A DNA stretch of 64,000 nucleotides from Apteryx mantelli (lineage: Eukaryota; Chordata; Aves; Apterygiformes; Apterygidae), in assembly GCF_036417845.1 (NCBI RefSeq), contig NC_089979.1, positions 51,188,275-51,252,274 on the forward strand, given 5' to 3'. A program made the position numbers and the translations under genes. Positions 1 through 10,100 of the stretch are shown one piece after another. The stretch's first letter is position 1. Each line of letters starts with the position of its first letter. The notes under the pieces were generated by a model. That model was not told the DNA's origin. It worked only from the letters and a program-made list of their open reading frames with translations, and made no database searches.

Positions 1-1601
1 AATCAAAACAGTGTTCCATCATATGACTAATAAAATCCTCAGCCTTGGAAAAACCAAGGAAGAGGTCTGGTTTCTCCCAAGATTATCAAGTGTTGGCCAA
101 TAGGTAACAAAGCAGCACAGTGGTAGATGTAGCATAAAATGGAAGAGCAGGTAAATCTTTGATAAATGATCACAGCTTAGCACTGAGTTGTTTTGTGAAG
201 TCATGACTGGATGAGAGCAGGGAATTTCAGAGAAAGATAACAGCAAGAAGTCAAAGGATCCTTCTGATTGACATCCCAAGCCAACACTGACCCACTCACA
301 ATCCAGCATCAAAATCAGCCGGGGGGGGGGGGAGGGAGGGAGTTCCCTTGCAGCTACAGCAGTTGTAGCTAGTGATCTACTGGCTCACAGGCAGCCCCAA
401 AACCATGCTAGCAACATGGAGGGACACTCCATTGGAAACCTTGCTCAAGCTTGCTAAGAAATTCCTCTCTGGTCATCCCTGCTGTGCCTCAAGGCTTATG
501 TGACCACACCATAGGGGAAGGGGACCAGGGAAAGAGAAAGACTAAGTGGCCAACCTATATGGGAAAAGAGTGAGACAGACTGGTTTGTACTGGAGCTTGG
601 TGCAGGGGTGAGTGCACCACCACATAAGCCAGATCACTGACAGGCATTTGGAGAGAGAATAATTTCAGCCATGTGACATCATTAATGCAGCAATGGCCAA
701 TGCACTAACATTCAGCCTCTGGTGATATTTTTAAGTCCTGCTGCAATATCCACCAGATGTTTTTACAAGAAGAAAGCAGCTACTTCAAGTATTGAAAGCA
801 ATGATCATTGGCTCTTTTAGAGGAGATCCTCATTTGGGAACCCTACAAGATTATAGCAATATCTGGCTGTAGCTGGGGCTTCTCTTCATTACAGTAATTA
901 CCTCAGTATGTAACTCTTGGTCTATAGACCAAGTCTCTCTCAAATGCTGGCTAGTTCCAGGGTTGCTGGGAAGCCAGTTCAAGTGGCCTTTCTGAATAAG
1001 GGGTAGGTTTGAAGCTGCTGACAGTCATGATGACCAGATGACAGAGATCCAACCCAGTGGGGCAGACAGAAATGGGTTGTGTGAGGACAGACACTACACC
1101 CAGCACTGCTCCCACACAACCTGCTTGTGCATGTACTGTATGCTGCCATAAATTCAAGCCTTTAAAGCCAAACTCAGGGAGCCACTGAAAGCATCCAGCA
1201 CATCCCAAAGGGATCAACATCACACAGAATTAGGTCTGTGCTTTTATAAACCAAGACATCTACTCTTTGCAAATAGGTATTGTATAAATGTAAAGTCACT
1301 ATCTGCTCAGGGTGGGATGAATCCCACTTTAAGACATTAAAACTAAAATGTCCAAAAGTATATACACTCTCCTCTATATTCAAGGGGAAAGTACAGCGTC
1401 CCAGGAGACTGGTTCTTCCCACATTAAATGGAAGTGCTTTCTGAAGATACCTGCCTCTTCTTATAGCACACAGCCTGTGTGCTTCTTCCACAGGACGAGA
1501 TAGAGCTGGGGTTCAGCCCATGGTAAATTCACACTATTTGCATCCATTCAAGTTGAAACTTTATCTCAAAATATCTTAAGAAAAACAAACAACTGTCTTA
1601 C
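1..1601. other. Probable CABYR intron or downstream sequence, no exon recognised
   Basis: I found no segment resembling the CABYR tail (for example the mammalian FAYVPADPAQ region). A G12 run at 321-332 is followed by G-rich sequence. Open frames on the minus strand at 19-312, 951-1223 and 1174-1491 lack recognisable protein character or consistent splice context. Confidence 0.5.
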
Positions 1602-1655
1602 CACTAATAAAATTAAATTCTCTGACCAGCTCTGTTAAATCCCGATTGGGATTCC
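1602..1655 (-). CDS. CABYR: CABYR coding exon 2
   Basis: This 54-base exon has acceptor TGTTTTCAG and donor AGTG|GTAAGAC. It completes the split glycine, then encodes NPNRDLTELVREFNFIS. This aligns in position and character with the mammalian stretch after the RIIa core (GN, then a short D-L-V helix). Phase is 1 at both ends. Confidence 0.85.
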
Positions 1656-1890
1656 CTGAAAACAGAAACACAAGTTAACCCGGAGCTGGACAGCACTCGG
1701 GCATAGCTCAGCTCTTCAAATAAAGCAATGGGAGGCACAAACCTTCTCTGAAGGCAACAAGCTCTTGGAAGTAGAGCGCTGCAAAGCCAGTGATGTTGTT
1801 TGGGTTGGTCTGGAAGACAGCTCTGCTCACACCCTCCAGCAGGGTCTTGAGGCCGTAGGGAACCACAAACCTGGCCCTTGAAGAATGCAT
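1602..1890 (-). CDS. CABYR: CABYR, N-terminal coding part (two coding exons; rest not found in window)
   Basis: This is the start of calcium-binding tyrosine phosphorylation-regulated protein. In mammals it is a sperm flagellar fibrous-sheath protein that becomes tyrosine-phosphorylated and binds calcium during capacitation. The coding model joins 1890..1743 to 1655..1602 on the minus strand. It gives about 67 residues, beginning MHSSRARFVVPYGLKTLLEG. Residues about 12-50 form an RIIa-type dimerisation and docking helix pair, with the family signature VPYGLKTLLEGVSRAV followed by NPNNI and FAALYFQEL. The ATG at 1890 is chosen because it matches the known N-terminus and has A at -3. The second exon ends at a GTAAG donor in phase 1. 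I could not find the next exon in positions 1-1600, so the long proline- and acid-rich tail presumably lies in or beyond the left edge. The gene follows TTC39C in the same orientation, as in human. Confidence 0.88.
1743..1890 (-). CDS. CABYR: CABYR coding exon 1
   Basis: This exon has 148 coding bases: 49 codons plus one base. It encodes the basic lead-in and most of the RIIa docking helices. The same exon has a 5' UTR portion reaching to 1924, where a TTTATTTTTACAG acceptor precedes it, so at least one non-coding exon lies upstream. The donor is GAAG|GTTTGT, a weaker but valid GT site. Confidence 0.88.
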
Positions 1891-2277
1891 CTTCGTCCAC
1901 TGAAGTCAGATTATGGTTTCTCAACTGTAAAAATAAAAAAACCTAAGCTGAGCATCCACCCTGTCCCAGCGTGAAGCGTTTAACTACAAGAACGTGACTG
2001 CAGCTGCTCCTCCTGCAACATGCCAACAGCAAACCCTCCCCAGGCCTTTCCAAATACTCCTTTAACTTAAAGGAGCATTAAGCATTTCTAGCAGCCAAAT
2101 CTTTTATTCCCCTTCTGCAATTTTAGGCAGCACAAGGCATGGTAAGAACAGCCAACCAACTGGGAAACCGTGATTTTAACTCAAAACTCTGCAAGAACTT
2201 AAAATAAAACTAAACAGCGCCCCCCAGTACTTGCTGGCTCTCGGCCTCCCGGTGCGGAGCCCCGCCCCCCCGCGGGG

Positions 2278-2371
2278 CTTTTATAGCTGGGGGAGGGCGC
2301 GGCCGCCTTGTGACGCCACAGTGCCCAGGCATCACAAAGGAGAGGGTGGGGCGCGGCGCGGCAGCCAATGG
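2278..2371 (-). promoter_or_regulatory. CABYR core promoter: TATA box, CRE-like site, CCAAT box
   Basis: Read on the minus strand, TATAAAAG lies at 2285..2278. A CRE-like TGGCGTCA lies at 2318..2311, about 26 bp upstream of it, and an inverted CCAAT (ATTGG) at 2369..2365. The surrounding 2230-2430 interval is GC-rich in AT-rich flanks. Transcription would start near 2250 and continue into the 5' UTR that splices at 1924. A TATA box with a closely spaced CRE is typical of CREM-driven post-meiotic testis promoters. That fits the known germline expression of CABYR, although the use is inferred. A possible first-exon donor is CAGCAA|GTACTG at 2231/2230. Confidence 0.6.
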
Positions 2372-3093
2372 GAGCAGACGCCGGGCCAGGGCTGCCCCGG
2401 GCCCAGGAGGTGCTGGCTTTGCGCTCCTGGCACTATAGCAGGGGCAGGACCTTGCTGAGGAAACACCTCACCAGTGCAGACAGAGTCACCAGTTTGCCTT
2501 ATTCGCAGATGGCTGAACAGGCATTTTTCCTGGCACCAGACAAGTTTTCGATATAGTTCCCCTTACCCAGTTTTGTGGCTTATGATGATTTCACATGATC
2601 TGACTCACTAACCCACTGCCACATCTGGCCCACCCCTGCCAGCGGTGGTTGGGCACATGTCCCCACCCCTTCACAGCCTGGCCTTTTCAGCCAGGTCACA
2701 TACAGTGTCCAAGGGATTTATACTGACACACCAGACTGCAAAATAAAGCACCTGAGAGGTGGCTGCTCCATGGTCATCTTTGGCAAAAGTTCAGAGCAAA
2801 GAGCTGGGGACTGTAACCACATCAGTCACTGCAGCTAAGTGCAAGAGGAATTATATTCCTTAACGTGACTGTTCCTATTGCAAGACCTTACGATTGCAAG
2901 GGCAGAATTTGAAACATACAGATAAAACTTGACAGCCTCATGGATGGCTTTCTCCGTCAAGTATGCATTACCAGTGGACACATACAAAATCATTTCACAT
3001 TCCAGTAACACAGGCAGAAAAAGGTAACTGTAAAATGCCATATTTCCAAGGCTGCTGGGTTTCTCTTTAGTTTAATACTACCTGGGTTTCTGA
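2372..3093. other. Intergenic stretch between CABYR promoter and CR1
   Basis: This is unique-looking sequence with no recognised gene. A minus-strand open frame at 2835-3041 (68 codons) has no recognisable family and no splice support, and I treat it as chance. The stretch ends abruptly at the CR1 3' terminus near 3094. Confidence 0.5.
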
Positions 3094-3177
3094 AGATCAC
3101 AGAATCACAGAATGGTTGAGGTGGGAAGGGACCTCTGGAGATCATCTAGTCCAACCCCCCTGCTCAAGCAGGGTCAC

Positions 3178-6016
3178 CTAGAGCACATTGCACAGGATTG
3201 CATCCAGGCGGGTTTTGAATATCTCCAGAGAAGGAGACTCCACAACCTCTCTGGGCAACCTGTTCCAGTGCTCTGTCACCCTCACAGTGAAAAAGTTTTT
3301 CCTCATGTTCAGATGGAACTGTCTGTGTTTCAGTTTGTGCCCGTTGCCTCGCATCCTGTCGCTGGGCACCACTGAAAAGAGTCTGGCTCCATCCTCTTGA
3401 CACCCTCCCTTCAGATACTTGTTCATGTTGATAAGATCTCCTCTCAGCCTTCTCTTCTCCAAGCTAAACAGGCCCAGCTCTCTCAGTCTTTCCTCATAAG
3501 AGAGATGCTCCAGTCCCCTAATCATCTTTGTAGCCCTTCGCTGGACTTGCTCCAGTAGTGCCACATCCCTCTTGTACTGGGGAGCCCAGAACTGGACACA
3601 GCACTCCAGATGTGGCCTCACCAGGGCTGAGGAGAGGGGGAGAATCACCTCCCTCGACCTGCTGGCAACACTCTTCCTGATGCACCCCAGGATACCATTG
3701 GCCTTCTTGGCCACAAGGGCACATTGCTGCCTCATGGTTAACCTGGTGTCCACCAGCACTCCCAGGTCCTTCTCTGCAGAGCTGCTTTCCAGCAGGTCAA
3801 CCCCCAACCTGTCCTGGTGCAGGGGGTTATTCCTCCCCAGGTGCAGGACCCTGCACTTGCCTTTGTTGAACTTCATGAGGTTCCTCTCCGCCCACCTCTC
3901 CAGCCTGGCCAGGTCTCTCTGAATGGCAGCACAGCCCTCTGGTGTATCAGCCACTCCTCCCAGTTTGGTATCATCAGCAAACTTGCTGAGGGTGCACTCT
4001 GTCCCTTCATCCAGGTCACTGATGAAGAAGTTGAACAAGACTGGACCCAGGACTGACCCCTGGGGGACACCGCTAGCTACAGGCCTCCAACTAGACTCTG
4101 CACCGCCGATCACAACCCTCTGAGCGCTGCCATTCAGCCAGTTCTCAGTCCACCTCCCTGTCCACTCATCTAACCCACACTTCCTGAGCTTCTCTATGAG
4201 GATGTTATGGGAGACAGTGTCAAAAGCCTTGCTGAAGTCAAGGTAGACAACATCCACTGCTCTCCCCTCATCTACCCAGCCAGTCATTCCATCAGAGAAG
4301 GCTATCAGATTGGTTAAGCAGGATTTCCCCTTGGTGAAGCCATGCTGACTACTCCTGATCACCTTCTTTTCCTCCCCATGCTTGGAGATGGCCTCCAGGA
4401 TGAGCTGCTCCATCACCTTTCCAGGGATGGAGGTGAGGCTGACTGGCCTGTAGTTCCCTGGGTCCTCCTTCTTGCCCTTTTTTGAAGACTAGGGTGACAT
4501 TGGCTTTCTTCCGGTCCTCGGGCACCTCTCCTGTTCTCCATGACCTTTCAAAGATGATGGAGAGTGGCTTAGCAATGACATCCACCAGCTCCCTCAGCAC
4601 TCGTGGGTGCATCCCATCAGGGCCCATGGATTTGTGGGTGTCAAGTTTGCTTAAATGATCTCTAACCCGATCCTCCTCAACCAAGGGAAAGTCTTCCTTT
4701 CTCCAGACTTTCTCTCTTGCCTCCAGGGTCTGGGATTCCTGAGGGCTGGCCTGAGCAGTAAAGACTGAAGCAAAGAAGGCATTCAGTAACTCTGCCTTCT
4801 CTGCATCCTTCGTCACCAGGGCACCCACCCCATTCAGCAATGGGCCCACATTTTCCCTAGTCTTCCTCTTGCTCCTGATGTTTTTCCAGAAGCCCTTCTT
4901 GTTGTCCTTGACATCCCTTGCCAGATTTAATTCCAAATGGGCCTTAGCCTTCCTCATCGCATCCCTGCATACTCTGACAACGATCCTATATTCCTCCCAA
5001 GTGGCCTGTCCCCCTTTCCACTTTCTGTATACTTCCTTCTTCTGGTTGAGTTTTGCCAGGAGCTCCTTGCTCATCCATGCAGGTCTCCTGCCTCCTTTGC
5101 TTGACTTCCTACTCATAGGGATGCACCGCTCTTGAGCCTGGAGGAAGTGATGTTTGAATATTAACCAGCTCTCTTGAACACCCTTTCCTTCTAGGGCCAT
5201 AACCCATGGGATTCCTCCAAGCAGGTCCCTGAAGAGGCCAAAGTTTGCTCTCCTGAAGTCCAGGGTTGCGATCCTACTTAGTGCCCTGCCTCCTCCTCGC
5301 AGGATCCTGAACTCTACCATCTCATGGTCACTGCAGCCAAGGCTGCCCCCGACCTTCACATCTTCCACCAGTCCTTCTTTGTTTGTTAGTACGAGGTCCA
5401 GCAGCACACCTCTCCTTGTTGGCTCCTCCACCACCTGTGTCAAGAAGTTGTCACCAATGCTCTGCAGGACCTTCCGGGACTGTTTGTGCCTAGCTGTGTT
5501 GTCTTTCCAGCAGATATCGGGGTGGTTGAAGTCCCCCATGAGAACCAGGGCCTGGGATTGTGAGGCTACTTCCAGCTGTCTGTAGAAGGCCTCATCGACT
5601 TCCTCTTCCTGATCAGGTGGCCTGTAGTAAACACCCACAACAGTGTCACCCATGCTAGCCTGCCCTTTAATCCTTACCCATAAGCTCTCAACTCCCTCTT
5701 CATCCACCCCTAGGCACAGCTCAATACATTCCAGTTGCTCTCCCACATAAAGAGCAACTCCACCACCTCGCTTTCCTGGCCTGTCTTTCCTAAAAAGCAC
5801 GTAGCCATCCATGACAGCACTCCAGTCATGCGAGCTATCCCACCATGTCTCTGTAATGGCAATGAGATCATGGCCCTGCGACCGCACACAGATCTCTAGT
5901 TCTTCCTGTTTGTTCCCCATGCTGCGTGCATTGGTGTACAGGCATTTCAGAGAGGTGATCGAGCATGCAGGTTTCCCAGGAGGGATGCAAGAGGATCCTC
6001 CATAGCCACATCCCAT
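3178..6016 (-). pseudogene. CR1 ORF2 (AP endonuclease and reverse transcriptase) with one frameshift
   Basis: ORF2 provides target-primed reverse transcription. The first frame (about 6016-4483) carries an APE-like endonuclease: [16 protein letters not shown], the catalytic glutamate in [26 protein letters not shown], and the terminal SDH motif in [10 protein letters not shown]. It then continues into the reverse transcriptase with [15 protein letters not shown]. The second frame (about 4482-3178) carries RT motif A ([16 protein letters not shown]), motif B ([11 protein letters not shown]) and the catalytic FADD box in [11 protein letters not shown], then the CR1 C-terminal region ending DAILCNVL. 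The two frames are joined in an A6G3 run at about 4475-4483. One extra base in that run explains the break. I saw no other stop in ORF2. The start at 6016 is the first plausible ATG (MGCGYGGSS) after the ORF1 stop. Confidence 0.92.
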
Positions 6017-6117
6017 GCGCACTTCCCTGGCTGCCTTCACCTGCTGGAGGCATCCCGACTTGAGCCGTCTTTTGCCAACTACCCTGGCACTATAACTCTC
6101 CCCTTCCCCTGTCTTTC

Positions 6118-7175
6118 CTAGTTTAAAGCCCTCCTTACCAGGCTGGCCAGCCTGTTGGCAAAGACACGCGTGCCCCACTTAGTGAGGTGGATCCCATCTC
6201 TCTCCAGCAGCTGTCGATCTTCAAACAGGGTCCCATGGTCGCAGAAGCCAAAACCCTGTTGCCAACACCAGCGGTGCAGCCAGTCATTAACTTGGAAAGT
6301 CCGTCTCCTCCTCCTCTCATCCATCCCCCTCACTGGCAGGATTGAGGAGAAGATGACCTGGGCTCCCAGGCCCTTGACCACCATCCCCAGAGCTCTGAAA
6401 TCCTGCTTGATGGTCTCCAGTTTGCCCTTGGTGTCATTAGCGCCCACCTGGAAGAGCAGCAGTGGGTAATAGTCTGACAAGTGGACAAGCCTTGGCAGTC
6501 TTTCTATGATGTCTCTCATGCGAGCCCCTGGCAGGCCACAAACCTCCCTAGACATGAGGTCAGGTCGGCAGATAGATGCCTCCGTCCCCTGCAGCAGGGA
6601 GTCCCCCACAACAATCACCCGCCGCTTCTTCCGGGCGTTCCGGCAGGGCGCAGGGTCTGTTGTCCCAGGTACTTCCCTTGCAGCCATGCCCATCTCCTCC
6701 TCATCCTGGAGGGTGCTAAATCTGTTCTTCAGCTGCAAGTCTTCGGGAGGAGTAGGAGCCTTTCTCCTCCCACGAGCAGTGACCAGTTTCTAGCCTTCTT
6801 CTACGGTGTTATGATGTACCGTTTCACACGGCACAGAGCCCTCCGGCAACTCCACTGCTGCGGGGGGCTGGGACTCCCGAAGCTGCACAGTCTCCGAAAA
6901 TACCCTATCTCTTGCTCCGCTTCCCGGATGCTGCGCAGCCTACTGACCTCCTCCCGTAACTCCCTTACCTGACGACACAGCTCGTCAACAGCAGCACACC
7001 TCCTGCAGGAGAGCTGGCTGCCAGCCCAGGCCTCCCGGAGAGGCCCCAAGCACTCCCTGCAGCCTGAGACCTGTAGAGCTGCATCTACTGTCAGAGGGTC
7101 TGTCTGGGTCGCAGCCTCTGACACAGCAACTCCAACAGCCACTGGGGAACATGCTCTGCGGCGTGTCACAACCAT
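6118..7175 (-). pseudogene. CR1 ORF1, broken (zinc-finger-like N-part and SGNH esterase C-part)
   Basis: ORF1 of CR1 is an accessory protein thought to bind RNA or act at membranes. The N-part starts at the ATG at 7175 (MVVTRRRACSPVAVG). It has paired cysteines (CRECLGPL, CRRC) suggesting a zinc-binding fold, then a heptad-like coiled coil (VDELCRQVRELREEVSRLRS). The C-part, open from about 6789 to 6118, holds an SGNH hydrolase domain: VVVGDSLL-type block I (VIVVGDSLLQGTEA), a GANDTKG block and a C-terminal DGIHLTKWG block with the catalytic His. Two lesions separate the parts. The N-part frame runs out at 6801, so a frameshift must lie upstream of it. An in-frame TAG at 6790-6792 sits where a Trp codon is expected (…EEG|KLVTARG). 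Confidence 0.85.
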
Positions 7176-10100
7176 ACCTGAGGAAGAGTACACTACAGGG
7201 AACAGAAACGAAGGTACCTTCGTGTGCCCTTCTGCGCGAATTGCTGCGCCAACTGCTGCGTCTGTTCGCATCCTGATCCTGAAGGCTTGATCCTGAAGGC
7301 TTGGGGCAGGCAATCACAGGAGATCCCTGTGGGTAAGATCTGTTGCACAAAACACATCCACACAACAGAATATTCTTCATGAAAGCTGGAAAACTACTAA
7401 TTACCTTCATGCTGTTGCATTCTCGCTGGTCTGTATTTGTACAAAAACCTGAGAAGAATTCCTGTAGCACTGAAGATCTAAGACGCAACTGTCATGACTA
7501 TTAAAACATCTAGGCCATCTACAACCTCTTCCTTTAATAAGATAAGTAACATTATATTCCTAACAGTTTATTTAAAGTTAAACAGAATATCACAGGACTG
7601 GAAAGTTAGTTCACTGGAGAGTATGTAAATGGTAAACTCACCAAGACATGTTTCTTCTCAGAAAGAATCCTAGAAAATTATTTTCTTGTTAAGAAAACCT
7701 CTCAAAATAGCTCTTCAGTCTCAGACGGTAACAATAGAAACCATGCTATAAAAAGAACAAAGTTAAATAAGAATATGCTATGACTTACAAAATTAGGAAG
7801 AATAACTTCTGTACAGAAGGATATGACATACTTTGAGAATATACACGAGGGTTAGAAAATGTATCATAGGAGAGCAAGCTCAAGTCTGGATTTCTGTCTG
7901 GGAGCATATTGAAGCAACAGGACTTAATAAATGCATTAAACATACCTGTATGCAATGATAGTCACGTGGTCACCTTGAAACCATCCAGGAATACAGACAG
8001 ATCAGAAGATACCTTGTGAACTTGCCTCTTTTGAAAGCTTTCAAAATTCTAGGTCTGCAAAGTTCTATGCAGCAAAAGCTTCAAAAACTTCAACACAGAT
8101 GTCATAAAAAACAGGAAAATTTATTAGAGCCTACTGAACATAAGCATAAACCTCCTTAAGGATTTTAAAAGGCTTCAGCCCCTCACATAGAAGCCTGTCT
8201 GTCTGAAATTCAAGTGCAGCATACAGTAAAGAGGAAAAAGATTGCCTAAATTTACTCACTACCCTGGAACTTGAATGCCATTTTTGGAAGCCACCTAGAG
8301 GAAACTGTCAGACCACTATGACAATTGTATCAGTTGGTCTACTAAAAACATATCACCACTTCGTCCCCAAACTGAAGAGGCTGTCGGCCTTAGAGCAGTT
8401 TGCCTCAGAAGATAAGCACCTTGTCCTACCTCCTTTGCCCCATCTGCAGAAATAGCAGCTTCCAGACAATGCTGAAACCTTACAAGATAGCGATCCCTTA
8501 ACAGAATTTCAGCAAATCAGCCATGCAATTCTGCCCCCAAAAAGGGATCAGTTTTCGTTATACTAAGCAGATGCACAATAGTAATCAAATGGATTTAATG
8601 TGACAAACTCTTCACTAAAGAGAATTTTTAAGAGGTAAATGAATCACACTGGTTAGCTCGAGCCAAAGGGGTAAGAGAACAGGCTGAAGCATCACCTATT
8701 TCTTCCTCCCAGTAACTTTAATTGAATCCTAAGTAGGAGTTTTTCCGCTTTCTGGCTTTTCCTACCAAAGCTGCAAAACACTGTTTTTACTTAAGGTGCC
8801 CCTGTACATGTCTCTGTTTTCCCCCTAGTTCCCATCTTTGCGATAAGTGATGCCTGTGGGGACAAGTATATATCCCAGGAGTGCAATTATCTTTTCTTCA
8901 ATACAACAAACATATTGCTCTTAATGAAACACTAGCAGGTGTTTGCTGTTTAAATGGTTTACATAACCAAGTCTGACAATCTCTCTCTCTCTTGAACGTT
9001 CAACTCAAAGGAGCTCTTCCTTTAACCTCTTCATCTGGAAGTTTTTCTGGACATATAGGTAAGCACAGCCTGCCAAACAACTGGAAAACACCAAGGACAG
9101 TTCAGTTCTGCAGAGCTATGTAGATCACTTGATAAAATGGTACAATGGAACATCATCTTGAATGAAGCCACATCACAAGATAAATAGCATTTTGGAAAAA
9201 GCAACAACTGAAAAAAACTAGGGGTAATAAGCCAACTGAACGTGAACTCGCAGTGTGATAGAGTGGCTAAAATAGGTTGTGCAAGTCTTGGGTAAATAAG
9301 CAAAGAGGCTCTGAGCAGAAGTATGAAGGCAATATGCAGTTGTAATGCCCCCTACACTGGTAAGCTATACTGAGGTATAGATTTTTTGGGGTCCAAGCTT
9401 AGATGAAAAAAAGATGGTGAAAAATAGAAACCATTCATTATCTAACTCTGGAAAGCCTGCCTCATGCCAACCTTCTTTAATGTCTTGTTTATATTGTTTG
9501 TGCGAAAGAACATTAAGAGGTGACCTGAACATTCTTTATAATGGCTACGCAGAGACATGACAAGGAACAGAGCATTTAATATAGCAGAAAACAAAAACAA
9601 AAAAAGACCCCAAGAAGATGCAGTGTCTGAAAACCAAAGCTAGACAGCTCCAGGTTTAGAACAGAAGAGGGACTGGATCCTTTCAGGTGTAGGTCTCCAA
9701 CACAGAATGACCTTCTTCACTCCGTCTGCTGGTACATGGTCACCTCTGCAAGCACTCTGGAGACGTATGCAATGCCAGCAACAAACTACAGAGGTGGAAG
9801 GGATGCTGAACAATGAGAGATTTAAGTATAATTCAATCAAGGGAGACAATCTCAAGTATACAAGTGTCTGAGAAAAATCACTTTTTGCCATCTACTAATA
9901 ATAGCACCATTGCACAAGTTATAAAGTTCAGAGAGAATACAAATTTGCAATACAGTGACAAAATTTGGCCTTTTTTTCCAGTGCATCTTGTATACTGGCT
10001 AATTTCATACAAGAATTTGCTTTGGCATAAATTAAGAGTCTCATATACAGATAGGGATAATTCAGTGTAATGAGAGCAAATTCTTACGCTTTCTGAATCT

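Larger units (their letters stand above)
3094..7330 (-). mobile_element. Nearly full-length CR1 LINE retrotransposon
   Basis: This is a non-LTR retrotransposon of the CR1 family on the minus strand. It has a short 5' UTR (about 7176-7330), ORF1 (about 6118-7175), ORF2 (about 3178-6016) and a short 3' UTR. The 3' end, at 3094-3115, is the CR1-type terminus read as ATTCTGTGATTCTGTGATC, with no poly-A tail. The length of about 4.2 kb is close to a complete CR1, whereas most genomic copies are heavily 5'-truncated. The 5' boundary is approximate. Only a few lesions interrupt the frames (one in ORF2, two seen in ORF1), so the insertion is relatively young on the scale of the family. No target-site duplication was identified. 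Confidence 0.95.

Noticed and set aside
3572-6972. Plus-strand open frames across the CR1
   Set aside because: They are antisense shadows of CR1 ORF1 and ORF2 on the minus strand.
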